A stretch of DNA of 64,000 nucleotides from Streptomyces sindenensis (GCF_014649035.1 NZ_BMSG01000002.1:310001-374000); one strand, 5' to 3'; positions 41,940-51,516 are shown, numbered from the stretch's first letter. Numbers and translations are program-made. The notes: generated by a model not told the origin, from the sequence alone.

Positions 41940-44810
41940 TCAGCTTTCGGCGGTGAGCCGCCGGAGTGCCTCGTCGTACCGCCGCCGGTACTCCGCCCGC
42001 GCCGAGACCCGCGACAGCGCCTCCAGCGCCCGTACGGCGCCGTCGTCGTAACCGGCCTGCTCCGCCTCCCGCGCGGCCCGGTCCAGCAGCCGGATGCCGT
42101 CCTCCTCCTCGCCCAGCGCCAGGCGGGCCTCGCCGCAGATCGCCAGCAGCAGCGACCGGCGCACCGCCTCCTCATGCTCGGGGCCCAGATCGAGCGCGGC
42201 CAGCGCGCAGTCCAGCGCCTCCTGCGGGCGGCGCGCGGTGAGCCGCATCCGGGCGAGGTGCTGGAGGCCGAGCATCTCGGTGTGCCGGTCCCCCTCCTCG
42301 CGGCACAGCGCCACCGCCCGGGTGCAGTTCTCCGACGCGGCGGGCAGCTCGCCCAGTTCGGCCTGGACGACGGCCAGGTTGATCAGCGCGGTCGCCTCGC
42401 CCATCGGGTCGCCGGCCTCCCGGGCCAGCACCGGTGAGCGCTCCAGCAGGGCGGCTGCCTCGGCGGTCCGGCCCTCCTCCGTCAGCACCCAGCCCAGCAG
42501 GGTGAGCACCCGCGACTCGGCGTACGCGTCCTTCCCGGCGCGGGCCGAATCCAGGGCCAGTTCCAGCAGGGGCGTCCAGTTGTCCCGGACCCGCCACACC
42601 ACCTGCGGCCACTGGAGCAGGATGATCCGCCAGGTCCGGTCCTCAAGACCCGCCTCCCGCGCCGCTACCGCGGCCAGTGCCAGGTTCTCGCGCTCCGCCG
42701 CAAGCCAGCGCATCGCCTCCGCACGGTCGGCGAAGTCCCGTACGGCGGCGGGCCTGCGGTATCCGTCCGGGAGCACGAAACAGGGCTCGCCGCCGGGCTC
42801 CGCCGTATCGGCGGCGGCCAGCGCGGTGGCGATGCAGTGGTCGAGCACCCCGGTGAGAGCCTCGTGCGCGGACTCCGGGTCGAGGCCGCGGGCGTACAGG
42901 CGCACCAGGTCGTGGAGGACCCACCGGCCCGGGGCGGTCTCGGCGACGAGATGGGCGGCGGCCAGGCGCTCCAGCGCCGCCGCCGCGGCGACCGGGTCCG
43001 TCCCCGCGAGCGCGGCGGCCGCGTAGGGATCGAAATGGCCGCCCGGATGGTGCCCCAGCCGCGCCAGCTGGTGGACGGCGTCCGGCGGCAGGTGCTGGAC
43101 GGTCAGCCGCAGCGCGGCTGCGACGCCCGTGTCGTCCACGTCGAGATACGCCAGCCGGCCCTGCTCGTCGGCGAGTTCGTCGGCGAGGGCGGCCAGTGTC
43201 CAGCGCGGCCGTCCCGCCAGCCGGGCCGCGGTGACCCGCAGCGCGAGCGGCAGCCCGCCGCAGAGTTCGGCGAGCCGGCGGGCCGCCACCGGTTCGGCGA
43301 GCACCCGCTCCTCCCCCAGCACCCCGGCGAGCAGCGCCGTCCCGTCGTCGGCCTCCAGCGTGTCGAGCGGGACAGGGCGGGCGGCGTCCGAGGCGATGAG
43401 CCCCTCCAGCCGGTGCCGGCTGGTGACCAGCGTGACGCAGTCGCTGCCGCCCGGCAGCAGCGCCCTGACGGTGGCGGAGTCGCGGGCGTTGTCGAGGATG
43501 ACCAGCACCCTGCGCCGGTCGGTCAGCGAGCGGAAGAGCGCGGCGGCCGCCGGGGTGGACTCCGGGACCCGGCGCGGTGCGACGCCGAGCGCGAGCAGGA
43601 ACTCCCGCAGGACGTCGATGAGCGCGGGCTCGCCGGCGTCGCTGAAGCCGCGCAGATCGGCGAAGAGCCGGCCGTCCGGGAAGAGCGCGCCACTGCGGTG
43701 CGCCCACTGGAGCGCCAGCGCGGTCTTGCCGACCCCGGCCGGACCCGTGACCAGACAGACGGGCGCCTCGCCCGCCGCCGCCCGGGTGAGCGCGGCCAGT
43801 TCGGCGGCCCGCCCGTGGAAGCCGCGCGGCGCCCGGGGGAGCAGGTCGACGGGGAGCGGCTCGCCGGGGTGCGGAGGGTACGGGGCCGGCGACGCGGCGG
43901 CCGGGGCGGTCGGGCCCACCGCGCGGCCCGCCACCCCGGCAGGATCCTGGGCCGCGGCACGGGCCGGATCAGCCGTACGGTCCGGGCCCGGGGCCGACGC
44001 CTGGGCGGGGAGCGGATCCGGGACAGGAGCTGTCACGGGCCCCGGCACTGGTCCCGGCTCGCCGCTTCCCGGGTCACCGCGAAGGATCAGCGCGTACGCG
44101 TCGGCGAGTTCGTGCCCCGGATCGATGCCCAGCTCGTCGGCGAGGAGCCGCCTCGTCCGGTGGAAACGGTCCAGGGCCTCCGACTGGCGCCCCGCCCGGT
44201 ACAGCGCCAGCATCAGCTCCGCGGCCAGCGACTCGCGCAGCGGATGCGCCGCGGTCTCCGCCGCCAGCAGGGCCGCGGCCCGGTGGTGCTCACCGAGCAC
44301 TCCGTACGTACGGGCCAGCTGCTCGACCGTCGCCAGCCGCGACTCCTCCAGGGAGTGCGCGGCCGCCCGGAGCGGCGGCCCGGTGAACGCACCGCTGAGA
44401 GCCGGGCCCTGCCACACCGACAGGGCTTCCTTCAGCATCAGTACGGTGTCCGCCGGCCCGCGCTGTTCCCGCGCCAGCATTAGCAGTTCCTCGAACCGCT
44501 GCGCGTCGATCAGCGTCTCCGGGACCCGCAGGACGTACGCGTCGCCGAGGGTGGCCAGTTCGACCCCGTACGCCTCCGCGTCCGCGCCCACCAGCAGGGC
44601 GCGCAGCCGCGACACATGCCCCTGGATGACGCCACGAGCCTGGAGCGGCGGGGCGTCGTCCCAGAGGGAGTCCGTCAGACGGGCGACGGAGACCGGGGTG
44701 TTGGCCGACAGCAGCAGCGCGGCGAGCAGGCTGCGGCGCTTGGCGGGGCCCAGCGGCAGCGGCCCGGTGAGCGTTTCGACAGAGACCGTGCCGAGCAGCC
44801 GGAACTCCAC
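41940..44810 (-). CDS. AfsR/SARP family regulator with NB-ARC and TPR-like regions
   Basis: This 956-aa regulator has an OmpR-type winged helix (1-95), a bacterial transcriptional activation domain (100-245), a Pro/Ala linker (250-320), an NB-ARC ATPase (Walker A TGPAGVGKT near 355-363; VLVILDNARD as Walker B) and C-terminal helical TPR-like repeats (about 700-930). This is the AfsR layout. SARPs bind direct repeats and activate secondary metabolism or development; no biosynthetic cluster is adjacent, so it may be global or act in trans. GTG 44810 is chosen because GAAGAGGAG lies upstream and VEFRLLG is the family start. Confidence 0.9.
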   Translation of the reverse strand: MEFRLLGTVSVETLTGPLPLGPAKRRSLLAALLLSANTPVSVARLTDSLWDDAPPLQARGVIQGHVSRLRALLVGADAEAYGVELATLGDAYVLRVPETLIDAQRFEELLMLAREQRGPADTVLMLKEALSVWQGPALSGAFTGPPLRAAAHSLEESRLATVEQLARTYGVLGEHHRAAALLAAETAAHPLRESLAAELMLALYRAGRQSEALDRFHRTRRLLADELGIDPGHELADAYALILRGDPGSGEPGPVPGPVTAPVPDPLPAQASAPGPDRTADPARAAAQDPAGVAGRAVGPTAPAAASPAPYPPHPGEPLPVDLLPRAPRGFHGRAAELAALTRAAAGEAPVCLVTGPAGVGKTALALQWAHRSGALFPDGRLFADLRGFSDAGEPALIDVLREFLLALGVAPRRVPESTPAAAALFRSLTDRRRVLVILDNARDSATVRALLPGGSDCVTLVTSRHRLEGLIASDAARPVPLDTLEADDGTALLAGVLGEERVLAEPVAARRLAELCGGLPLALRVTAARLAGRPRWTLAALADELADEQGRLAYLDVDDTGVAAALRLTVQHLPPDAVHQLARLGHHPGGHFDPYAAAALAGTDPVAAAAALERLAAAHLVAETAPGRWVLHDLVRLYARGLDPESAHEALTGVLDHCIATALAAADTAEPGGEPCFVLPDGYRRPAAVRDFADRAEAMRWLAAERENLALAAVAAREAGLEDRTWRIILLQWPQVVWRVRDNWTPLLELALDSARAGKDAYAESRVLTLLGWVLTEEGRTAEAAALLERSPVLAREAGDPMGEATALINLAVVQAELGELPAASENCTRAVALCREEGDRHTEMLGLQHLARMRLTARRPQEALDCALAALDLGPEHEEAVRRSLLLAICGEARLALGEEEDGIRLLDRAAREAEQAGYDDGAVRALEALSRVSARAEYRRRYDEALRRLTAES

Positions 44811-44943
44811 GAACGGCTCCTCTTCCGGGCGGTGCGCACCCACGGTGGGGGCGCGGGATCCGTCCCAGAATATCGGGGTCTCCGCAGGGCCGACGCGGCG
44901 CGGGTGCACAGCCGCCGCGCGATGCGGCCGTCGTCGCGGGCCG

Positions 44944-45165
44944 TCAGTGGTAGCGCCGCTCGTCGTCCTGGACGACGGTGGTGCTGGGCGGCACGACCAT
45001 CCGGCGGCGCCGCGCGATGCTCATGTAGACGAAGACCCCGACGAGGCCGACGAGCATCATGATCCAGCCGACCAGGTCGACGTTGACGGTGTCCATCTTC
45101 CAGTTGGTGGCGAACGCCAGGATCGCGCCCCCACCGATCAGGAGAATGCATCCTCCGAGTCCCAT
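44944..45165 (-). CDS. DUF6458 small membrane protein
   Basis: This 73-aa protein has two TM helices (about 3-20, GLGGCILLIGGGAILAFA, and 30-50, WIMMLVGLVGVFVYMSIA) and a basic-then-polar tail. The text matches what I recall of actinobacterial DUF6458; the function is unknown. ATG 45165 lies seven bases after a GAGGCGG-type site. Confidence 0.8.
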   Translation of the reverse strand: MGLGGCILLIGGGAILAFATNWKMDTVNVDLVGWIMMLVGLVGVFVYMSIARRRRMVVPPSTTVVQDDERRYH

Positions 45166-45195
45166 GAATTCCGCCTCCTCGACCGCCCGGTGAGT

Positions 45196-45229
45196 CCGGG
45201 CCGGTGTACGACTCGCGTACCCGGCCCGG
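45196..45229 (-). terminator. hairpin after the aminopeptidase gene
   Basis: CCGGGCC...TGTACG and CGTAC...GGCCCGG form an interrupted stem of about 14 bp, in the 103-bp gap between the leftward M18 gene and DUF6458. Confidence 0.6.
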
Positions 45230-45268
45230 CAACAACCATGTGCGCGCAGGCGGCTGGCTGCCCTCCGG

Positions 45269-46567
45269 TCAGCCGGCCAGGAACGCGGTGAGCGCGTTCG
45301 CCAGCAGATACGGGTCGTCCGCCCCGCACAGCTCACGGGCGCTGTGCATCGAGAGGATCGCCACGCCGATGTCCACGGTCTGGATACCGTGCCGGGCCGC
45401 GGTGATCGGTCCGATGGTCGTGCCGCAGGGCATCGCGTTGTTGGACACGAAGCTCTGCCACGGCACGCCCGCCTTCTCGCAGGCCGCGGCGAACACCGCG
45501 CGGCCGCTGCCGTCGGTGGCGTACCGCATGTTGACGTTGACCTTGAGGATCGGCCCGCCGTTGGCGACCGGGTGGTGCGTCGGGTCGTGCCGCTCCGCGT
45601 AGTTGGGGTGCACGGCGTGGCCGGTGTCGGACGAGAGGCAGACGGTCCCCGCGAAGGCGCGGGCGCGGTCCTCGTACGTGCCGCCGCGCGCGAACACCGA
45701 GCGCTCCAGCACCGAGCCCAGCAGCGGCCCGTCGGCCCCGGTGTCGGACTGCGAGCCGTTCTCCTCGTGGTCGAAGGCCGCGAACACCGGGATGTACGGG
45801 ATGTCGGCGTCGGGGAGCCCGGCGACGGCGGCCAGGGCGGCGGTCGCGGCGTGCACCGAGAGGAGGTTGTCCATCCGGGGCCCGGCCACCAGCTCCCGGT
45901 CCCGGCCCAGGTAGGAGGGCGGCTCGATGGCGTGCGGCATCAGGTCCCAGCCGGTGACGTCCTCCGCGTCGACCCCCGCCTCCTCGGCGACGAACCGGAT
46001 CAGGTCGCCCTCCTCCACATCGCCGAGTCCCCAGATCGGCTGCATGTGCTTCTGCCGGTCGAGCTTGAGCCCCTCCGTGTTGGCCGACCGGTCCAGGTGG
46101 ACGGCGAGCTGGGGCACCCGCAGCAGCGCCCGGTCGATGTTGACCAGGCGGTGGGTGCCGTCGCGCAGCGAGATCCGCCCGGCCAGACCGAGGTCCCGGT
46201 CGAGCCAGGTGTTGAGCAGGGTGCCGCCGTAGACCTCGACGGCGATCTGGCGCCAGCCGTGCGCCCCGGTGTCGGGCAGTGGCTTCACCCGGAGGTTCGG
46301 GGAGTCGGTGTGCGCCCCCGCGATCCGGAACGGGGTGTGCGGCTGCGCGCCCTGCGGCACGTACCAGGCGACGATCGCCCCGCCGCGCAGCACGTACTTC
46401 CCGCCCGCCGAGCCGTCCCAGGCGGCGGTCTCCTCGACCTGCCGGAAGCCGGCCTCCGCCAGCCGTGCGGCGGCGTTGGCCACGGCGTGGTACGGGGACG
46501 GGCTGGCCGCCAGGAAGGTCATCAGGTCATCGGTGTGCGCACGGTCGAACCGGGGAGGGGAACTCAT
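45269..46567 (-). CDS. apeB: M18 family aspartyl-type aminopeptidase
   Basis: This 432-aa protein matches the M18 metallopeptidases. Conserved metal and catalytic text includes GAHTDSPNLRVKP (about 84-96, His/Asp ligands), FAAFDHEENGSQSDTGADG (about 256-274, Glu-Glu pair) and a C-terminal TVDIGVAILSMHSARELCG (about 392-410) with the last His. It removes N-terminal residues from peptides in the cytosol. ATG 46567 (MSSPPRF) is chosen over a GTG three codons upstream. The size is normal for the family. Confidence 0.92.
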   Translation of the reverse strand: MSSPPRFDRAHTDDLMTFLAASPSPYHAVANAAARLAEAGFRQVEETAAWDGSAGGKYVLRGGAIVAWYVPQGAQPHTPFRIAGAHTDSPNLRVKPLPDTGAHGWRQIAVEVYGGTLLNTWLDRDLGLAGRISLRDGTHRLVNIDRALLRVPQLAVHLDRSANTEGLKLDRQKHMQPIWGLGDVEEGDLIRFVAEEAGVDAEDVTGWDLMPHAIEPPSYLGRDRELVAGPRMDNLLSVHAATAALAAVAGLPDADIPYIPVFAAFDHEENGSQSDTGADGPLLGSVLERSVFARGGTYEDRARAFAGTVCLSSDTGHAVHPNYAERHDPTHHPVANGGPILKVNVNMRYATDGSGRAVFAAACEKAGVPWQSFVSNNAMPCGTTIGPITAARHGIQTVDIGVAILSMHSARELCGADDPYLLANALTAFLAG

Positions 46568-46681
46568 GTTCTTCACTGTAACGAGGACGGCGGGTCCGGT
46601 ATCCGGTGACCGGGGAGATCGGTGACTCTGCAGGTCGTCGATCGAGGTCAGGTCGGTGCCGCTGTCGTACGGGATACGACA

Positions 46682-46716
46682 GTGCCGCCACCCGAACGAA
46701 GTCCGGATGGCGGCAC
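46682..46716 (-). terminator. hairpin after the acyl-CoA dehydrogenase gene
   Basis: GTGCCGCCA and TGGCGGCAC are perfect 9-bp arms, and CCG/CGG inside extend the pairing. A second smaller inverted repeat, CTGTCGTA/TACGACAG, lies just beyond at about 46661-46684. Confidence 0.7.
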
Positions 46717-46742
46717 GTGTTGACGAGACAGGCGAGCGATTC

Positions 46743-48569
46743 CTAGAACGCCGCCTCGTCCAGCTCCATCAGCGAGTTGTCGATGGACTCGGCGAGCGCG
46801 CGCTCGGTCGCGACGCCCGGCAGGACGTTCGCGGCGAAGAACTTCGCGGCGGCGATCTTGCCCTGGTAGAAGGCGACGTCCTTGGCGGCGGCGGTCGGCA
46901 GCTTCTCGGCCGCCACGGCCGCGCCCTTGAGCAGCAGGTAGCCGACGACGACATCGCCGGAGGCCATCAGCAGGCGGGTCGTGTTGAGACCGACCTTGTA
47001 GATGCTCTTGACGTCCTCGCCGGTCGCGGTCAGGTCGGTGATCATCGTGCCGACGATCGCCTCCAGGTCCACGGCGGCCTTGGCGAGGGAGTCCAGCGCG
47101 GGGGCCAGCTCCTCGTTGCCCTGGGCGCCCGCGAGGAACTTCTTGATCTCCTCGGAGAGCGTGTTGAGCGAGGCGCCCTGGTCGCGGACGATCTTCCGGA
47201 AGAAGAAGTCCTGGCCCTGGATCGCCGTGGTGCCCTCGTAGAGGGTGTCGATCTTGGCGTCCCGGATGTACTGCTCGACCGGGTACTCCTGGAGGTAGCC
47301 GGAGCCGCCGAAGGTCTGGAGCGACTGCGCGAGCTGCTCGTAGGACTTCTCGGAGCCGTAGCCCTTCACGATCGGCAGCAGCAGGTCGTTGAGGCCGTTG
47401 AGCGCCTTGGCGTCCTCGCCCGCGGCCTCCTGCTCCTGGATCGCGTCCTGGACGGAGGCGGTGTACAGCACGAGGGAGCGCATGCCCTCGGCGTACGCCT
47501 TCTGCGTCATGAGCGAGCGGCGCACGTCGGGGTGGTGCGTGATGGTGACCTTGGGCGCTGACTTGTCCATGAAGTTCGCCAGGTCCGGACCCTGGACGCG
47601 CTCCTTGGCGTACTCCAGCGCGTTCAGGTAGCCCGTGGAGAGGGTGGCGATGGCCTTCGTGCCGACCATCATGCGGGCGAACTCGATGATGCGGAACATC
47701 TGGCGGATGCCGTCGTGCTTGTCGCCGATCAGCCAGCCCTTGGCGGGGTGCTGGTCGCCGAACGTCATCTCGCAGGTGTTGGACGCCTTGAGACCCATCT
47801 TGTGCTCGACGTTCGTGGCGTACACGCCGTTGCGCTCGCCCAGCTCGCCGGTCGTCCAGTCGAAGTGGAACTTCGGGACCATGAAGAGCGAGAGGCCCTT
47901 GGTGCCGGGGCCTGCGCCCTCGGGGCGGGCCAGCACGTAGTGGATGATGTTCTCGGACATGTCGTGCTCGCCCGAGGTGATGAAGCGCTTCACACCCTCG
48001 ATGTGCCAGGAGCCGTCCTCCTGCTGCACGGCCTTCGTCCGGCCGGCGCCCACGTCCGAGCCGGCGTCCGGCTCGGTCAGCACCATCGTCGAGCCCCACT
48101 GCTTCTCGACGGCGATCTCCGCGATCTTCTTCTGCTCGTCGTTGCCCTCCTCGAAGAGGATGCCGGCGAAGGCCGGGCCGGAGGAGTACATCCACACGGC
48201 CGGGTTCGAGCCGAGCAGCAGCTCCGCGTAGCCCCAGATCAGGGAGCGGGGCGAGGTGGTGCCGCCGATCTCCTCGGGCAGGCCCAGACGCCAGTACTCG
48301 GAGTCCATGAAGGCCTGGTACGACTTCTTGAAGCTCGCCGGGACCGGAGCGGTCTTGGTCTCCGGGTCGAAGACCGGCGGGTTGCGGTCGGCGTCGGCGA
48401 AGGAGTCGGCGAGCTCGTTCTCCGCGAGGCGGGCGATCTCTTCCAGGATGCTCTTCGCGGTGTCGACGTCCATCTCACCGAACGGACCGGTGCCGTACAC
48501 CTTGTCGCGCCCGAGAACCTCGAACAGGTTGAACTCGATGTCGCGGAGATTCGACTTGTAGTGCCCCAT
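46743..48569 (-). CDS. acyl-CoA dehydrogenase
   Basis: This 608-aa flavoprotein has the three-part acyl-CoA dehydrogenase fold with an added C-terminal domain, as in the large FadE-type group. The FAD/substrate loop is seen in [19 protein letters not shown] (about 160-178), and the catalytic-region text [21 protein letters not shown] follows (about 423-443). The family base is a Glu in this part (YEGTTAIQ near 452). It should oxidise an acyl-CoA in beta-oxidation. No ETF or thiolase genes adjoin it. ATG 48569 starts [20 protein letters not shown]. Confidence 0.92.
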   Translation of the reverse strand: MGHYKSNLRDIEFNLFEVLGRDKVYGTGPFGEMDVDTAKSILEEIARLAENELADSFADADRNPPVFDPETKTAPVPASFKKSYQAFMDSEYWRLGLPEEIGGTTSPRSLIWGYAELLLGSNPAVWMYSSGPAFAGILFEEGNDEQKKIAEIAVEKQWGSTMVLTEPDAGSDVGAGRTKAVQQEDGSWHIEGVKRFITSGEHDMSENIIHYVLARPEGAGPGTKGLSLFMVPKFHFDWTTGELGERNGVYATNVEHKMGLKASNTCEMTFGDQHPAKGWLIGDKHDGIRQMFRIIEFARMMVGTKAIATLSTGYLNALEYAKERVQGPDLANFMDKSAPKVTITHHPDVRRSLMTQKAYAEGMRSLVLYTASVQDAIQEQEAAGEDAKALNGLNDLLLPIVKGYGSEKSYEQLAQSLQTFGGSGYLQEYPVEQYIRDAKIDTLYEGTTAIQGQDFFFRKIVRDQGASLNTLSEEIKKFLAGAQGNEELAPALDSLAKAAVDLEAIVGTMITDLTATGEDVKSIYKVGLNTTRLLMASGDVVVGYLLLKGAAVAAEKLPTAAAKDVAFYQGKIAAAKFFAANVLPGVATERALAESIDNSLMELDEAAF

Positions 48570-48737
48570 GGGAAGGCTCCGTAATCAATAGCAGTGGCGC
48601 CACAGCGCCCCGGGGAGTGATGCGGGTCGGGCGACAGGCAGGCGTAGGTCTATCAGCTGACCTCTCCGATGATGCTACCCGTCAGTAATAAGGCGCAACC
48701 CCTCAAGCCGTAGATGTGTCCGATTACTCTTTGCAGC

Positions 48738-49205
48738 ATGTACGGCTACGACCAGAACCCTGGTGCTCAGCAGCAGATGGGTCAGATGGGCCAGATGGGT
48801 CAGATGGGCGGCGGCTACGGGGAGCAGCCGCTGTATCCCGAACCGTCGCCGCCCTCCCTGGCCGACGCGGTCCGGGCCTTCACCACCGGCTCCCTCTCCG
48901 CCGAGGACTTCCAGCAGATCTTCGCGACCTCGAAGGTCTACTGCCCGCGCGGCGACAACCCCGGCTTCCTGGCGCTGCACAACACGCAGCAGCCGGTGAT
49001 CCCGATGTTCACCACGCTCAAGGAGCTGCGGCGGTACGCGGGCAAGGAGTCGAAGTACTTCGTCATCACCGGGGCCGAGGTGATCGACCTGCTGCCGACG
49101 GGGTACGGCTTCGTCCTGGATATGGAGGGCGACCACCGGATGGTCTTCGACGCCAAGGCGGTCGAGCAGATGGTCGACTTCGCGATGCGCCGGATGTATG
49201 GGTAG
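48738..49205 (+). CDS. SseB-like domain protein
   Basis: This 155-aa protein begins with a Gly/Gln/Met repeat (QQQMGQMGQMGQMGGG, residues 15-30) and continues with an SseB-N-type domain (about 45-150: FTTLKELRRYAGKES, GYGFVLDMEGDHRM). Such proteins are small cytosolic proteins of unclear role; some lie near type VII or enhanced-serine-sensitivity genes. ATG 48738 has no ribosome binding site upstream, so the message may be leaderless. It is divergent from the acyl-CoA dehydrogenase across 168 bp. Confidence 0.75.
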   Translation: MYGYDQNPGAQQQMGQMGQMGQMGGGYGEQPLYPEPSPPSLADAVRAFTTGSLSAEDFQQIFATSKVYCPRGDNPGFLALHNTQQPVIPMFTTLKELRRYAGKESKYFVITGAEVIDLLPTGYGFVLDMEGDHRMVFDAKAVEQMVDFAMRRMYG

Positions 49206-49248
49206 GGATTCGGTACCCGCGCGTCGCTGACCTGCGGTTTGTTCTCTC

Positions 49249-49287
49249 GGGCGAGGGCCCGCGCCGACTCGGCGCGGGCCCTCGCCC
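49249..49287 (+). terminator. strong terminator after the SseB-like gene
   Basis: GGGCGAGGGCCCGCGCC and GGCGCGGGCCCTCGCCC form a 17-bp perfect stem around GACTC. Confidence 0.92.
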
Positions 49288-49380
49288 TGTCGCACCGCCC
49301 TCCGGGAATGCCCGACGCCTTGCGAGATGTTCATCATTCAACTAAATTGATTCCAGAACACTCGCCCGGAGGTAGCTTCC

Positions 49381-50143
49381 ATGCCCGCAGTGACTGTCGA
49401 CAACCCGCTGACCCTGCCCAAGGTGGCCGCTTCGGGTGACGCCGCGGCCCACGTACCTGATCGACGGGACCTTCGTCCACCAGGACTCCAACGGTGGCGG
49501 CGGCACCATAGAGAACGGCGACACCCAGTGGATGACCGCCGGCTCGGGGCTGCTGCACATCGAGGCCCCGCCGGAGTCGCTGGTCCTCTCCGGCGGTCTC
49601 TTCCACGGCCTCCAGCTCTGGGTGAACCTGCCCAAGGCCGACAAGATGATGGCCCCCCGCTACCAGGACATCCGCGGCGGCGAGGTCCAGCTCCTCGCCT
49701 CCCCGGACGGCGGCGCGCTGCTCCGGGTCATCGCCGGTGAACTCGACGGCCATCAGGGCCCGGGCATCACCCACACCCCGATCTCGATGATCCACGCCAC
49801 CGTCCGGCCCGGCGCCGAGGTGACTCTGCCGTGGCGCGAGGACTTCAACGGCCTCGCGTACATCCTGGCCGGGCGCGGCACGGTCGGCGCGGAGCGCCGT
49901 CCGATCGCGATGGGCCAGACCGCCGTGTTCGGCACCGGGGGCTCGCTGACCGTCCGCGCGGACGAGCGCCAGGACGGCCACACCCCGGACCTGGAGGTCG
50001 TCCTCCTCGGCGGCCGCCCGATCCGGGAGCCGATGGCCCACTACGGGCCGTTCGTGATGAACAGTCAGGCCGAACTGAAGCAGGCCTTCGAGGACTTCCA
50101 GGCCGGCCGCCTGGGCACGGTCCCCGCGGTCCACGGCATGTGA
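49381..50143 (+). pseudogene. pirin gene with an out-of-frame internal deletion
   Basis: The ATG at 49381, preceded by GGAGGTAGC, starts MPAVTVDNPLTLPKVAASGD, the normal N-terminus of Streptomyces pirins. After about codon 23 the frame is lost: from 49451 the next pirin sequence (TYLIDGTFVHQDSNGGGG) continues in another frame to a normal C-terminus at 50143. The missing stretch, about 70 residues in full-length pirins, includes the HPHRGFETV metal-binding segment. Either the gene lost about 200 bp or the assembly dropped it. A truncated protein could start at GTG 49436 but would lack two iron ligands. Confidence 0.8.
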
Positions 50144-50158
50144 CCGGTCCTCACCCGT

Positions 50159-50194
50159 ACGGTGTGCGTCGGCGGGCTCGCCGGCGCACACCGT
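50159..50194 (+). terminator. hairpin between the pirin gene and the AI-2E gene
   Basis: ACGGTGTGCGTCGGCG and CGCCGGCGCACACCGT pair over 16 bp with one G-T wobble around GGCT. It ends 14 bases before the next start codon, so it lies in or just ahead of that gene's leader. Confidence 0.75.
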
Positions 50195-50208
50195 GATCGG
50201 CTGGGAGG

Positions 50209-51375
50209 GTGCCCGCGTCCACGCCCCTCCTGCCCGACAGCGCCCGCCGCGCCGCCGCCTGGTGCGGTGTCGTCCTGCTCGTCGTGGGTGTCGCCGCCGT
50301 CGCGATCTGGCTGGTCGTCGTCCTCAAGACCGCGGTCACCCCGGTGCTGCTGGCCCTGCTCGGCACCGCGCTGCTCGGACCCGTCCACCGCTGGCTCATC
50401 GCGCGCCGCCTCAACCGTTCGCTGGCCGCGGGGCTGACCTGCGCCGCCCTCGTCGCGGTGGTCGGCGGTGCCGGATACATCGTCGTCACCGCCCTCGTCG
50501 ACACGGGCGACCAGATCGTCGCCTCGCTCAAGGACGCGGGCCAGTGGGTCGTCGACCATCTGGAGATCGCCGGGGCGACGGACGTCGACGATCTGGCCGA
50601 CAACGCGAAGGGCCTGGTCGAGAAGTTCGGGGCGAGCGCGGCGGGCGGTCTGCTCAGCGGCATCAGCCTGATCGGTTCGCTGGTGGCGACCAGTGTGCTG
50701 GCCCTGCTGCTGACCTTCTTCTTCCTGCGCGACTCGGACCGGGCGGTGAACCTGGCCCACACGGTGGCCCCGCGCGGCACGGGGGGCCTGGTGGAGGCCA
50801 TGGGGCGGCGGGCGTTCGAGGCCGTCGAGGGCTTCATGCGCGGCACCACGTTCATCGCCCTCATCGACGCCGTGTGCATCACGGTGGGCCTGCTGATCCT
50901 GGACGTTCCGGGGGCGGTGGGGCTCGGCGCGCTCGTGTTCGTCGGCGCGTACATCCCGTACCTGGGGGCGTTCCTCTCCGGAGCGGTGGCGGTGCTGGTC
51001 GCACTGGCCGACCGGGGGTTCGTGATCGCGCTGTGGGCGCTGGGAGTGGTGCTCGCGGTCCAGGTGCTGGAGGGCCATGTGCTCCAGCCGATGATCCAGA
51101 GCCGTACGGTCCAGATGCACCCCGCGATGATCATGATCGCCCTGACGGCGGGAGCAAGCGTGGCCGGCCTGCTGGGCATGCTGCTGGCGGTCCCGCTGTG
51201 CGCGGCGGCGTTCGGCGTACTGGGCGAACTGCGCGGGGGAGGCCAGCCCAGCCCTCCTGGCGACCACCCAGGCCCGCCGGGCAGCCACTCCGGTCCGCCG
51301 GGCAGCCACCCAGGCCCGCCGGGCGACTACCCCGGTCCGTCGGGCGGCGCCCGTCCCAGCCCGTCCGGCGCTTGA
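50209..51375 (+). CDS. AI-2E family transporter
   Basis: This 388-aa membrane protein has about seven TM helices. VLALLLTFFFLRDSDRAVNL (about 166-185) and VGAYIPYLGAFLSGAVAVL (about 245-263) are characteristic of the PF01594 group, once linked to AI-2 export but including Na+/H+ antiporters and many members of unknown substrate. The last 45 residues are a Pro/Gly/Ser tail made of four 7-residue repeats (PPGDHPG type). GTG 50209 is the first plausible start, but GGGAGG lies too close, so the start is uncertain. The stop falls in a dispersed repeat. Confidence 0.8.
   Translation: MPASTPLLPDSARRAAAWCGVVLLVVGVAAVAIWLVVVLKTAVTPVLLALLGTALLGPVHRWLIARRLNRSLAAGLTCAALVAVVGGAGYIVVTALVDTGDQIVASLKDAGQWVVDHLEIAGATDVDDLADNAKGLVEKFGASAAGGLLSGISLIGSLVATSVLALLLTFFFLRDSDRAVNLAHTVAPRGTGGLVEAMGRRAFEAVEGFMRGTTFIALIDAVCITVGLLILDVPGAVGLGALVFVGAYIPYLGAFLSGAVAVLVALADRGFVIALWALGVVLAVQVLEGHVLQPMIQSRTVQMHPAMIMIALTAGASVAGLLGMLLAVPLCAAAFGVLGELRGGGQPSPPGDHPGPPGSHSGPPGSHPGPPGDYPGPSGGARPSPSGA
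51258..51346. repeat. 21-bp tandem repeat in the AI-2E protein tail
   Basis: Four in-frame units code for PPGDHPG, PPGSHSG, PPGSHPG and PPGDYPG. The units share CCGCCGGGC-ACC-C text with several third-position differences, so the array is not recent. Confidence 0.8.
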
Positions 51376-51383
51376 GGACGGAA
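51357..51383. repeat. Streptomyces dispersed repeat, copy 1
   Basis: CAGCCCGTCCGGCGCTTGAG and the following GACGGAA match a short repeat I remember as very common between Streptomyces genes. It provides the stop codon (CTTGAG) of the AI-2E gene. Confidence 0.65.
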
Positions 51384-51430
51384 CCCTTGCGCGGTGGGCC
51401 CGCGCTCTCAGTGGCTCGTGGCCGGGCAGA

Positions 51431-51458
51431 CCGGCCCGTCCGGCGTTCGAGGACCGAA
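51431..51458. repeat. Streptomyces dispersed repeat, copy 2
   Basis: CGGCCCGTCCGGCGTTCGAG plus GACCGAA is a second copy in the same orientation, 74 bp on. The two copies differ at about four positions and fill the 141-bp gap 51376-51516. Confidence 0.65.
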
Positions 51459-51516
51459 CCGTCACGGGGACGGGCCCGAGCTCGGAGAGTGCCACGGTGC
51501 GGGGGCCCTCACCCGC

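Noticed and set aside
42837..45291. Long plus-strand frames opposite the SARP regulator
   Set aside because: Composition is Arg/Ser-rich with no start signals; the minus-strand SARP domains are continuous.
50209..51375. Autoinducer-2 exporter role for the AI-2E protein
   Set aside because: The family name is historical; there is no luxS nearby and members include antiporters.
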